Source: Rhodococcus jostii NBRC 16295 (GTDB lineage: Bacteria; Actinomycetota; Actinomycetes; Mycobacteriales; Mycobacteriaceae). Taken from it: a DNA stretch of 64,000 nucleotides. Each line of letters starts with the position of its first letter. Within the stretch, counting starts at the first letter, position 1. The notes beneath the pieces were generated by a model. The model ran no database searches. It had not been told where the DNA came from and saw nothing but the letters and a program-made list of their open reading frames with translations. The stretch lies in NCBI RefSeq assembly GCF_001894825.1, contig NZ_BCWY01000050.1:1-64000 (forward strand). The letters are read 5' to 3'. The position numbers and the translations under genes were made by a program. Shown piece by piece: positions 1-7,316 of the stretch.

Positions 1-352
1 AATCAATTGGGCGTACTGCGTAGCCTTCTTGATCCAACCTCGTCGTTCCGTGGATTTGCGATGTTTTCTCATCTGGTTGCCCCTGGCTGTCGTGGTCGAT
101 TGCGGAATGTGCATGGCGCAGACCCTGAACTGAAGACTGCGGGCAGGAAGTTCTCGAACTCCCGCACAACTGGCGCGTTCGACGCGACAACCAACGGAAC
201 CAGTTGTTATTTTACTGCGGTTTGACGCTGGAGGGAACTACTACATCTCCACTCCACGTAGACGCTACGGAGCGCGCAGCGACCGACGACCGAACTGTGT
301 CCCACCGCGGTAACGCAGGTCGGACCAAAGGCGATACGCCAGGCAGGTCGGG
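1..352. other. Intergenic region, no convincing gene
   Basis: No reading frame here has actinobacterial codon use plus a plausible start. The stretch around 195-235 is relatively AT-rich and could hold the promoter of the small ORFs that follow. An 8-bp inverted repeat (ACAACTGG at 166-173, CCAGTTGT at 200-207) is the only structure I see. It may be the downstream flank of a gene outside the window. Confidence 0.4.
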
Positions 353-376
353 ATGACCCGAGGGGACGTCGCATGA
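353..376 (+). CDS. Possible 7-residue leader peptide upstream of the microprotein pair
   Basis: ATG at 353 opens a seven-codon frame (MTRGDVA) whose TGA (374-376) overlaps the ATG of the next small ORF (373) as ATGA. The arrangement repeats the overlap between the two microproteins downstream, so it could be a translational leader coupling initiation. No strong ribosome-binding site precedes it, and a frame this short can arise by chance, so confidence is low. Confidence 0.25.
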   Translation: MTRGDVA

Positions 377-471
377 ACTGGGTAGACATTGACATTTTCC
401 CACCACTGATCGCCAACCTGCTGCACCTGTTGGCGGCGCTGACGAACAACGGGATGGGATCATCGTCATGA
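373..471 (+). CDS. Hypothetical 32-residue microprotein (first of coupled pair)
   Basis: ATG 373 is preceded by a good ribosome-binding site, GAGGGGA (360-366), six bases upstream. The product has an acidic, aromatic N-terminus (MNWVDIDIFPP), a short leucine-rich amphipathic or membrane-seeking helix (LIANLLHLLAAL), and a Gly/Ser tail (GMGSSS). It has no basic n-region, so it is not a classical signal peptide. The stop overlaps the next small ORF's start by ATGA, indicating translational coupling. I do not recognise the family. Two tiny, signal-less peptides from one mRNA in a mycolata genome resemble the PorH/PorA channel peptides of Corynebacterium in layout only; a membrane toxin-like peptide is an alternative. 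Confidence 0.55.
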   Translation: MNWVDIDIFPPLIANLLHLLAALTNNGMGSSS

Positions 472-572
472 TCGGCGCACTGCCTGACCTGCCGTACATG
501 GGACTGGACTGGGAGTTCTTCTTCCCGACCAATCTCTACATCGCTTTCATCAACTGGTGGAACCCTTTCTAG
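468..572 (+). CDS. Hypothetical 34-residue aromatic microprotein (second of coupled pair)
   Basis: ATG 468 overlaps the preceding stop (ATGA). A purine-rich stretch (GGGATGGGA, 451-459) inside the previous ORF can serve as ribosome-binding site. The product is strikingly aromatic and hydrophobic: three Trp, six Phe and two Tyr in 34 residues, with the segments DWEFFFPTNLYIAF and INWWNPF, and it ends in Phe. Net charge is slightly acidic. No family recognised. The aromatic belts suggest a membrane- or envelope-inserted peptide acting with the first microprotein; this is inference. Confidence 0.55.
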   Translation: MIGALPDLPYMGLDWEFFFPTNLYIAFINWWNPF

Positions 573-595
573 CACAGGAAAACTGACTTCAGCGG

Positions 596-866
596 TCAGC
601 GAACGCGCCGCCACCATCGGGTCTTCCTGCTTCGCCTCTCGGCCTCCTCGACCGCCCCCAGGTACGGTTTCAGCGCTGCGGGCGTCTCGAGCGCGTCGAA
701 AGCGACGTAAGCCCGCCGCCATTCCTTCATGTACGTGAAGTGCACGAAGCCGGGCCCGAGCGAGCCGAGGGCGAACGGGAGACGCCAGCAACCAATCCCC
801 GCCGTACGCGCGGCCGAGCGCCACACAGCTGACGGCGACGACGACCAGAACCCACTGGAAGTACAC
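596..866 (-). pseudogene. Small membrane protein gene interrupted by a one-base frameshift
   Basis: Two overlapping minus-strand frames together give one plausible protein. The upstream frame (from GTG at 866, or further 5') encodes a single transmembrane helix, VYFQWVLVVVAVSCVALG, followed by RAYGGDWLLAS. The downstream frame encodes FALGSLGPGFVHFTYMKEW and a basic tail ending at the stop at 596. They join if one base is removed from the GGG at 777-779 (CCC on the coding strand). The intact product would be about 90-100 residues with an N-terminal membrane anchor; family unknown. A canonical start in the upstream frame is not obvious (GTG 866 lacks a good ribosome-binding site). The shift may be a true mutation or a homopolymer sequencing error. 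Confidence 0.45.
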
Positions 867-926
867 GAGTACCGGCTTCTTGTCGGTGGGTCGCGCTGGT
901 ATCGACAGACATTCAACGGGGGGCGA

Positions 927-2409
927 ATGATGTTGACACAGAATAGGTTAGATGCGACAGCACCGGGAATCGTCGCGCTCGAAGACCTGCGTGCACACAA
1001 GGCCGTGCTCGCTTCGCACCCAATGCGCGCAGGTCATGGCGGTCACCGACTTCTACGACCTCTGCTCCGGCGAAGACGAACGCCGCGGCATCAACCCCGC
1101 CCACTCCGGCAGGCACGCTTCCGTCGAGCTGTCCGTCGCTCTCGGCATGAACGAAACCACCGCCACCGCCTGGATCGAACTCGGCCTCGAACTACGCCAC
1201 CGCCTGCACCGCGCCCACGACGCATTCGCCGCCGGGCACATCGACCTCGACCAGACCCGCGTCATCGCCACCATGCTCACCGGTGTCGACGACGCCGAAC
1301 TCTACATCCTCGAAGCCGCGATCCTCGACGGTCGCCCGCTGCCGCCCTCGAAACTACGGGCACGCTGGCGCCGACTCGTCGCCAGACACGACCCTGACAG
1401 CCTCCCCCACCGTGCGAAACTCGCGGCAGCCGACCGCGACGTCCGCGTCCGCCCCGCCGACAACGGCATGTCGCACCTCGACGGAAACCTCCCCGCCGCC
1501 GACGCGCACACCATCGCCATGCGTCTCCGCGACATCGCAATCCACGACGTCTGCAGCAAGGATCCCCGCACCCTGGCCGAGCGCCGCGCCGACGCCCTCA
1601 CCGCACTGGCCGACGGCACCGGCGCGCTCGTCTGCCGCTGCGGGAACGAGCACTGCCACACTCGGACGGGCCGGCCCACCGCCCGCAGGGCACCCCTGAT
1701 CCAGGTCGTCATCAACGCCGGAACGCTGCTCGGTCTCGACGACACCCCTGCCCACCTCGACGGCTACGGACCCATCGACGCAGACGCCGCCCGCGCACTG
1801 GCCGCCGACGGCGTCTTCCAACGTGTGTACACCCACGCCGCCGAGAACGGCGGATCAATCCTCGGCATCAGCGCTGTGCCGAACCGACCCGGCATCCCCA
1901 CGGCCTGGATCGCCGAGAACGCCGACCGTGCGGCCACCACCTACACCCCCGGAATCGCACTCGCCCGCCGCATTCGTGCCCGCGACGGACTGTGCCGGTT
2001 CCCCAACTGCCAGGTCCCCGCCCGGAACTGCGACCTCGACCACATCATCCCCTTCGACCACGACCGCCCCGAAAGCGGTGGCCTCACCGTCGAACCCAAC
2101 CTCGCGTGCCTGTGCCGACGCCACCACCGGCTCGAGACCGACGGCACCTGGTCCTACCGGCACACCGGCGCCGGCCATCTCGAATCGATCACCCCACGCG
2201 GCAAGACCGTCCCCACCGAACCCGAAGGCGCCGCACTCGCACTCACTCACACCACCAAGCGGATCCGCGGCATCGAACTGGTGACCCAACGCTCCCACGC
2301 CGAACACGACCTCGACTTCCTCATCGAACTCCACCGAAGACCACGATCCAGGAAGAAGACGCCGCAGCCGGACATGCGGCACTCGCCTGAAGAACCACCA
2401 CCGTTCTAG
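927..2409 (+). CDS. DUF222 / HNH endonuclease (13E12-repeat family), N-terminus frameshifted
   Basis: The C-terminal half carries an HNH nuclease signature: LCRFPNCQ, then DLDHIIPF, then CLCRRHHRLE (about residues 354-405), after a DUF222 region. This layout is typical of 13E12-repeat proteins, roughly 450-500 aa, common and multicopy in mycolata; their biological role is not settled. The best start (ATG 927 after a GGGGGG tract) encodes NRLDATAPGIVALEDLRAHKAVLAS, then the coherent frame moves by +1 near 1017-1023, at the CCC of CACCCAATG, and continues as QCAQVMAVTDFYDLC to the stop at 2409. Without the shift, translation could start at ATG 952 or ATG 1036 in the downstream frame, giving an N-terminally short protein. 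A related gene at 55.6-56.9 kb is broken in the same part. Confidence 0.75.
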
Positions 2410-3902
2410 GAATTGCCGCGCGCGACACGATCACAGGAACGGACGGGATGTGCGGCCAAGAGCTCGCGCGCCCGGTCGCGGGCCGCGTTGTACTCGTACC
2501 ACACCGACTCATCCTCGACCTGTCGCGCGAGTCGGTACAGGGCACACGACCGTTCCGGCTCGGGCAGGCGATCGAGCGCGGGGACAGCGTCGACGGACAA
2601 CGAACTGAGGTAGCTCACATCGATCCGACCTGTTTCGTCGAACCGCTCCACGTTCTTCCCGGCAACGTACGCATCCGGATCGATCACGGCGAGAAGGAGC
2701 ACCCCGCCCACCGCGGACGCCAGGACGGCACGCGGCAGCCACCGCCCCGACAACCGCACACCCGCGGCGATCAACAGGGCGAACACCAACCCCAGCCACA
2801 ATTCCGTCACCATCACCGTCACACGCAACCGGGTGTACCCGTACTGGTTCTCGTACAGCGACATTCGATGGATCGCCGACGCCACGATGACGAGCGACAA
2901 CACGCAGAGAAGTCCGAGCAGCACCCGCACGAGGGTGCGGTCCACTGCGTCGACTCGCGCCGCCTTCCGAACCGCGACGGCGATCACCACCAGCGTCAGC
3001 GCGGTCACGGTGAGCAACTGCCAGAAACCCTGCCGGGCGTACTCCGCGTACGTGAGGTCTGCCGTGGTCAGCACGTGCGAGCTCCCGCCGAACAGCACGG
3101 TCAACTGGACGATGACGAACCCCAGGAACAGCAGATCCAGCAGCGCGAGCGGAAACGCCCACTCCCACCGGGCAACCGGGCGTCCCGGCTTCGGTGCGAA
3201 AGCGTCGACCCGCGGTGTTCGTCTCAACAGGTACGCGGCACCCAGGGTGCCCCCGCACACCACCACGCCGAGCACGAACCGCCCGAACGGATTCGACACG
3301 TGGACGGACGGTGCGGCCTTACCGAGCAACTCGGCGAAACCGGCGTCCGCGCTGGCGAACAGCGAACCGAACACCAGCAGCAGCACCGCACTGACGGCGG
3401 CGACACCCACAGCCCGGCCCACGGGCACCTTCCCGGTCGAATGCCACCGCCGCGCGCCCCGACGCGTCCACCGGACCACGCGCAGCGGGGTGAACCACAG
3501 CGCGAACGATCCGACAGCCAACCCGGTCCACGTTCGGCCGCCGACGAGGGCGAACGATCCGACCACCCAGCTCAGCGCCACACACACCGCTGCCAGCCAC
3601 CCCGCACCGCGCACACCGAGCACAGCCAGCAGGGCGAGGGCGCCGAAAATCGCGGCGGCCTGCGCAGCCGACGGCATCGTTCTGCGCGTCGCGAACACCG
3701 CGACAGCCACGGCGGCGCCGGTCACCGCGTAGCCGAGCCCGACCACCGTGACCTGCAGCGTCAGTGCGGCGACCACGCCGGCCGCCACCGCCGCGAGCAC
3801 GATCGGGCGGGGCGCCATCGACGTCCGGTCACGGCGCCACGCACGTCTCGGCCAGAAGTCGCCGGGGGTCGGCCTGGCGGGTTGCGGGGGTGCGATGGTC
3901 AT
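2406..3902 (-). CDS. DUF4153/DUF4173-type polytopic membrane protein
   Basis: 498 aa. A short Pro/Arg-rich cytoplasmic N-terminus is followed by about ten hydrophobic helices (for example IVLAAVAAGVVAALTLQVTVVGLGYAV near the start) and a soluble C-terminal tail of about 90 residues from the segment IDPDAYVAGKNVERFDETGRIDV, a pattern I associate with DUF4153/DUF4173 proteins. No enzymatic motif is seen and the function is unknown. It starts 79 bases after the histidine kinase stop on the same strand and may belong to the same transcript, so the two-component system could regulate it. It overlaps the end of the convergent DUF222 gene by 4 bases. Confidence 0.75.
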   Translation of the reverse strand: MTIAPPQPARPTPGDFWPRRAWRRDRTSMAPRPIVLAAVAAGVVAALTLQVTVVGLGYAVTGAAVAVAVFATRRTMPSAAQAAAIFGALALLAVLGVRGAGWLAAVCVALSWVVGSFALVGGRTWTGLAVGSFALWFTPLRVVRWTRRGARRWHSTGKVPVGRAVGVAAVSAVLLLVFGSLFASADAGFAELLGKAAPSVHVSNPFGRFVLGVVVCGGTLGAAYLLRRTPRVDAFAPKPGRPVARWEWAFPLALLDLLFLGFVIVQLTVLFGGSSHVLTTADLTYAEYARQGFWQLLTVTALTLVVIAVAVRKAARVDAVDRTLVRVLLGLLCVLSLVIVASAIHRMSLYENQYGYTRLRVTVMVTELWLGLVFALLIAAGVRLSGRWLPRAVLASAVGGVLLLAVIDPDAYVAGKNVERFDETGRIDVSYLSSLSVDAVPALDRLPEPERSCALYRLARQVEDESVWYEYNAARDRARELLAAHPVRSCDRVARGNS

Positions 3903-3981
3903 GGTTCCCTCCCTGGTTGTCGCTGCCGGATGAAGGCAGGCGTCATCGCGGGACGTCGCGTCCCGATCGGTTGAACAGTGG

Positions 3982-4986
3982 TCAGGCGGCGGGCAGACTC
4001 ACCCGGATACAGCAGCCGTCGGCCGTGTCGACGACCTCGATGCGGCCGTCGTGGAGATCCACCGCCCAGCGGGCGATGGCCAGGCCGAGGCCCGTCCCAC
4101 CGTCCGTGGACCCGCCGCGGGTGAACCGTTCGAAGACCCGCGACCGCTCGCCGGGCGCGATACCGGGGCCGTCGTCCTCCACCTCGATGATCACGCCGCC
4201 GACATCCGGCCGGGCACGGACGATCACCCGGGTGCGTGCGGGACCGTGCCGAAAAGCGTTGTCCACGAGGTTCGCCACCACCTGATGCAGCCGCGCGGTG
4301 TCGGCGTCGGCCCGCAGATGCGGAGGCTGCACGTCGACGGTCACCGCCTGTGGCCGCCGCAGGTCCTCCGACTGCCGCACCACGTCTTCGAGGAACGGGC
4401 GGACCGCAAAGTTCTCCCGTTCGAGTTGCACCGCACCGCCCTCCACCCGCGACAGGTCCAGCAGTTCGGCGACGAGTCGGCCGAGACGCTCGGTCTGGTC
4501 GAGCGCCACCCGCATCCGGGCGGGGTCGGGGTCCTCGACTCCGTCGACGACGTTCTCGAGCAGCGCCTGCAGCGCCGAGATGGGTGTGCGGAGTTCGTGC
4601 GAAACGTTGCCGATGAGTTCGCGTCGATACCGGTCGGCGGCCTCGAGGTCCTCGGCCATCTGGTTGAAGGCGCGAGCCAGGTCCCCGATCTCGTCCCGCG
4701 ACGTCGACCGCACCCGGCGTGAATAGTCACCGGTCGCCATCGCGCGGGCCGCTGTCGTCATCGCGCGGAGCGGTGACGTCATGCCGTGCGCGAGGATCTG
4801 GGTCACGGCCAACGACACCAGCAACGCCAAAACCAGCGCGTACCGGAACGGCCAGCGCGCGGTCACCCAGAACATCAGCGAAGCGAAGAACAGCGCCGCC
4901 ACGACGAGAAGCCCGGTCTTCACCTTGAACGACCGCAGCGGGTCGAGAGGCCGGGGCATCCTGTCCAGGATGCGGCCCGCGCTCAC
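3982..4986 (-). CDS. Sensor histidine kinase of two-component system
   Basis: 334 aa, inner membrane. Two close transmembrane helices (about 23-41 and 47-66) leave almost no extracytoplasmic loop, so stimulus sensing is probably within the membrane or cytoplasmic. Then come a HAMP region (about 68-120), a HisKA H-box NVSHELRTPISAL with the phospho-acceptor His at residue 130, N-box VDNAFRHG, G1 DDGPGIAPG and G2 GGTGLGLAIA. Autophosphorylates and passes phosphate to the OmpR-type partner encoded just upstream; the start overlaps the regulator stop by ATGA, so the pair is translationally coupled. The signal is not evident. Confidence 0.92.
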   Translation of the reverse strand: MSAGRILDRMPRPLDPLRSFKVKTGLLVVAALFFASLMFWVTARWPFRYALVLALLVSLAVTQILAHGMTSPLRAMTTAARAMATGDYSRRVRSTSRDEIGDLARAFNQMAEDLEAADRYRRELIGNVSHELRTPISALQALLENVVDGVEDPDPARMRVALDQTERLGRLVAELLDLSRVEGGAVQLERENFAVRPFLEDVVRQSEDLRRPQAVTVDVQPPHLRADADTARLHQVVANLVDNAFRHGPARTRVIVRARPDVGGVIIEVEDDGPGIAPGERSRVFERFTRGGSTDGGTGLGLAIARWAVDLHDGRIEVVDTADGCCIRVSLPAA

Positions 4987-5669
4987 CGCGCTACATCCAA
5001 TGCGTAGCCGACTCCGTGGACGGTCCGGATCAGGTCGCCGCCGAGTTTTCGGCGCAGCGCCTTCACGTGACTGTCGACGGTCCGGCTACCGGCCCCGTCG
5101 CCCCAGCCCCACACCTCCGCGAGGAGGGACTCCCTCGTGATCGCCGCCCGCGGCCGGGAGGCAAGGTGGGCGAGGAGGTCGAATTCTGTTCGTGTCAGAT
5201 GAATTTCGTCGGCGCCTCGCCGGACGCGCCGCTCCACCAGATCCACCTCGATGTCGCCGAACGACAATCCGTCCTGCTCGGTCGACACACTGTCGTGGGC
5301 ACGCTCGGCCCGTCGCAGTAGCGCGTGCACCCGGGCCACCAGCACGCGCATGCTGAACGGCTTGCTCAGGTAGTCGTCGGCGCCGACACCGAGCCCGATC
5401 AGCATGTCCGTCTCGTCGGCACGCGCGGTGAGCATCAGCACCGGCACCGGCCGCGCCGCCTGGACGCGTCGGCAGACCTCGAGACCGTCGAATCCCGGCA
5501 GCATCACGTCGAGCACCAGCAGGTCGGGCGACGAGGACTCGCACTCCGCGACGGCGGCCGGACCGTCCGACGCCGTCACGACGTCGAAGCCTTCCGCGCG
5601 CAACCGCGCCGCCACCGCGTCGCAGATGGTCGCCTCGTCGTCGACGACGAGCACTCTTCGCTGGCTCAT
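4983..5669 (-). CDS. OmpR/PhoB-family response regulator
   Basis: 228 aa. Receiver domain (about 4-118): acidic pocket VVDDE, phospho-acceptor Asp54 in VLDVMLPG, Thr in LTARA, Lys in LSKPF. C-terminal winged helix (about 132-226) with LTRTEFDLLAHL, SLLAEVWGW and VDSHVKALRRKLG. It resembles the broad MprA/TcrA/PhoP group; I cannot assign an orthologue. First gene of the pair; its promoter region (5670-5855) is shared with the divergent Pro/Val-rich protein gene and contains an 11-bp-period direct repeat (5712-5729) that fits this class of DNA-binding domain. Confidence 0.93.
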   Translation of the reverse strand: MSQRRVLVVDDEATICDAVAARLRAEGFDVVTASDGPAAVAECESSSPDLLVLDVMLPGFDGLEVCRRVQAARPVPVLMLTARADETDMLIGLGVGADDYLSKPFSMRVLVARVHALLRRAERAHDSVSTEQDGLSFGDIEVDLVERRVRRGADEIHLTRTEFDLLAHLASRPRAAITRESLLAEVWGWGDGAGSRTVDSHVKALRRKLGGDLIRTVHGVGYALDVAR

Positions 5670-5711
5670 TCCCCGACTGTATTGCGCGCACGTGCGGATC
5701 CTGGTCGGAGC

Positions 5712-5729
5712 CTGTGAAGATTCTGTGCA
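5712..5729. promoter_or_regulatory. Direct-repeat box, candidate OmpR-type regulator site
   Basis: Two heptamers, CTGTGAA (5712-5718) and CTGTGCA (5723-5729), start 11 bases apart with a 4-base spacer. On the other strand they read GCACAG and TCACAG, close to the TCACAGC-N4-TCACAGC box known for mycobacterial PhoP. The box lies about 43 bases upstream of the response-regulator start, a position suited to autoregulation. Single occurrence, no conservation data. Confidence 0.4.
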
Positions 5730-5855
5730 GGTTTGCCCGCGGTTCCGCCGCGGGGTGGGGGATGCGCACCCTGGGGTGCCTGTCGAAAGCCTCGCGTCCG
5801 GCGCAAGCTTGGTCTATCGGCCCAGCTAGACACCCCAATCCACTGGAGGCACCCC

Positions 5856-6482
5856 ATCGTCCACACCGCAACCCGCATCGCGATCGGCGCAACCGCCGCC
5901 CTCACGTTCTCCCTCGCAGGAGCCGCAGTGATCGTTCTTGCCGGTGGACATACCGAGGGGGCTCCGACCCCGAGCTCGGAGGGGGCCATCTCACAGCAAC
6001 AGCCGGCTCCGGCGATCGCGCCGACCCCGAGTCGGATCGTCGTCGCAGACCCCGGCTATTCGGTGAGTCCCGGGTACTCGGCGGAGCCCGGCTATTCGAC
6101 CGACATCGAACCCGCGGCGCCGGGACCGGGTGTCGTCCCGCCCATCGTGGCGGCACCTCCCATCGCCCGAGCACCGATCGCCCAGCCGCCGGTTGCCCAG
6201 CCGCCCGTCGTCGTCCAGCCGCCCGTCGTCGTCCAGCCGCCCGTCGTGATGGACCCGCCCGCCGTCGTCGAGCCGCCCGTCGTCGTCGAACCGCCCGTCG
6301 AGCCCGTTCACCCGCCGAAGGGTCCGTTCGAAGGACCGGGCCAGGTCGAGCCGGGTGTTCTCGATCCCGGACCCAATCCCTTCCCCGTCGGTGGCGGCCC
6401 GAAGCCCGCCCCGCCCGCGGCGGACCCGCAGACGCCCGGCGGAACCGGCCCCGTCGACGGCGGAACCGTCGTCGGCCCCTGA
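5856..6482 (+). CDS. Secreted Pro/Val-rich repeat protein, apparent ATC start
   Basis: 208 aa. The N-terminus (VHTATRIAIGATAALTFSLAGAAVIVLAGG) aligns residue by residue with the start of the next gene (MSHTKTRIAIEA...), which begins with ATG. Here the equivalent codon is ATC (5856), placed seven bases after a perfect GGAGG (5845-5849). The only in-frame upstream ATG (5733) would add an unlikely Arg/Gly-rich extension. After the signal/anchor come three GYS repeats (DPGYSVSPGYSAEPGYS), a PPVVVQPPVVVQPP region and a Gly/Pro tail, typical of a surface-exposed, extended protein. Function unknown. ATC initiation is very inefficient, so this may be poorly expressed, a degraded gene, or a sequence error. 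Confidence 0.6.
   Translation: MVHTATRIAIGATAALTFSLAGAAVIVLAGGHTEGAPTPSSEGAISQQQPAPAIAPTPSRIVVADPGYSVSPGYSAEPGYSTDIEPAAPGPGVVPPIVAAPPIARAPIAQPPVAQPPVVVQPPVVVQPPVVMDPPAVVEPPVVVEPPVEPVHPPKGPFEGPGQVEPGVLDPGPNPFPVGGGPKPAPPAADPQTPGGTGPVDGGTVVGP
6190..6305 (+). repeat. Short in-frame tandem repeats encoding PPVVV(Q/E) units
   Basis: Units related to CAGCCGCCCGTCGTCGTC recur in phase over about 115 bases, encoding successive PPVVV-Q/E motifs, with imperfect copies at the 3' end (PPAVVE, PPVVVE, PPVEP). In-frame 18-base units allow copy-number change without frameshift. Confidence 0.6.
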
Positions 6483-6503
6483 TCACCGGAGGAAATTCAC
6501 ATC

Positions 6504-6770
6504 ATGTCCCACACCAAGACCCGCATCGCGATCGAAGCAAGCGCGGTGTTCGCCCTCTCCGTCATCGGCGCGGCCGGGATCGCCGTCGCCGCAGGCACGG
6601 CGCCGCCGAGCTCCGACGTCGGTGTCTCCGAGGAGCACCCGGTTCCGGACTCGACGCCCGCCCCCATGAAGATCTTCACGCCCCCGTCCCTGCACGTCCC
6701 CTCGCCCGAACCGCCCGGATCATTCGACACCGCGTCGGTGGGCCCATTCGAACCAGCCTCCTGGCGGTAA
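6504..6770 (+). CDS. Small secreted protein, paralogue of the preceding gene's N-terminus
   Basis: 88 aa. ATG 6504 follows GGAGGA (6488-6493). Residues 1-32 form a signal peptide or anchor (TRIAIEASAVFALSVIGAAGIAVAAG) nearly identical in pattern to the upstream gene; the remainder is Pro/Ser-rich without repeats (SSDVGVSEEHPVPDSTPAP). The 21-base gap suggests co-transcription with the upstream paralogue. The last 51 bases overlap the 3' end of the opposite-strand gene at 6720-7316. Function unknown; probably envelope-associated. Confidence 0.6.
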   Translation: MSHTKTRIAIEASAVFALSVIGAAGIAVAAGTAPPSSDVGVSEEHPVPDSTPAPMKIFTPPSLHVPSPEPPGSFDTASVGPFEPASWR

Positions 6771-7316
6771 TTCCAGCGGCGGCTGCTGTTGTCGACCGTC
6801 CGGGGCCTCGACGAGTGCGTGGGCGGGTTCCGGCCACAGCGTCTCCACCCGCTCGGCGGCGTCGGCGAACACAGCGGAATCGAGGTCGGTCCGAGACTCC
6901 GGGACACCGAAGTAGGGCCACGCCGTGATCATCGACCACCGTTTCGGCGGCGGAAGGGGCTGAAGGAAGTACGTCTTGTCGCCGGTGATGGGCCCACCTC
7001 GGCCCGCACCGCCGTGCAGTCCGTCGGTCATGCGGGCACCCGGCAGGTTGGTGAACACGCTGCCGTCCGCGTACTCGACACCGAACAGAAACGGCCCACT
7101 GCTCCGCGGCGAACCGGGTTTGCCGAAGCCGAACATGTCGAGCAGCACCGTGGACTCCGGTCTGCGCGCCTGGATCGTGAATTCGACGCCGCAGCTGTAC
7201 ACGTGGACGTCGGTCAGCCACAGCACGAGGGCGTCGGTGCGGGCCAGCACGGTGTCGGCCGGCACGGAGACGGGGATTTCGTTCTCCGGGGTCGATTGGA
7301 ATCGGATACCGGTCAT
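6720..7316 (-). CDS. Hypothetical protein translationally coupled to ligD
   Basis: 198 aa, soluble, no signal peptide. Starts MTGIRFQSTPENEIPVSVPAD; mixed beta-rich composition with segments such as VHVYSCGVEFTIQARRPE, GVEYADGSVFTNLPGARMTDG and PPPKRWSMITAWPYFGVPES, and a Pro/Gln-rich C-terminal end. I do not recognise a family. ATG overlaps the ligD stop by ATGA, so it is made from the same message as LigD and may act with it or merely share its promoter. Converges with the 88-aa secreted protein gene. Confidence 0.7.
   Translation of the reverse strand: MTGIRFQSTPENEIPVSVPADTVLARTDALVLWLTDVHVYSCGVEFTIQARRPESTVLLDMFGFGKPGSPRSSGPFLFGVEYADGSVFTNLPGARMTDGLHGGAGRGGPITGDKTYFLQPLPPPKRWSMITAWPYFGVPESRTDLDSAVFADAAERVETLWPEPAHALVEAPDGRQQQPPLELPPGGWFEWAHRRGVE

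Noticed and set aside
7-225. 72-codon frame at the window start
   Set aside because: No ribosome-binding site, unusual codon use and no recognisable sequence; not supported as a gene.
927-2409. Insertion sequence or intron-encoded homing nuclease
   Set aside because: The HNH/DUF222 architecture is a normal chromosomal family in mycolata; no terminal repeats or target duplications are visible around either copy.
5733-5855. Upstream ATG (5733) as start of the Pro/Val-rich protein
   Set aside because: It would put a 41-residue Arg/Gly/Pro-rich extension before the export signal and ignores the GGAGG at 5845 and the alignment with the downstream paralogue.
6190-6305. Possible CRISPR-like or VNTR array in the Val/Pro-rich gene
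   Set aside because: Units are contiguous coding repeats without spacers; they encode PPVVV motifs in frame.
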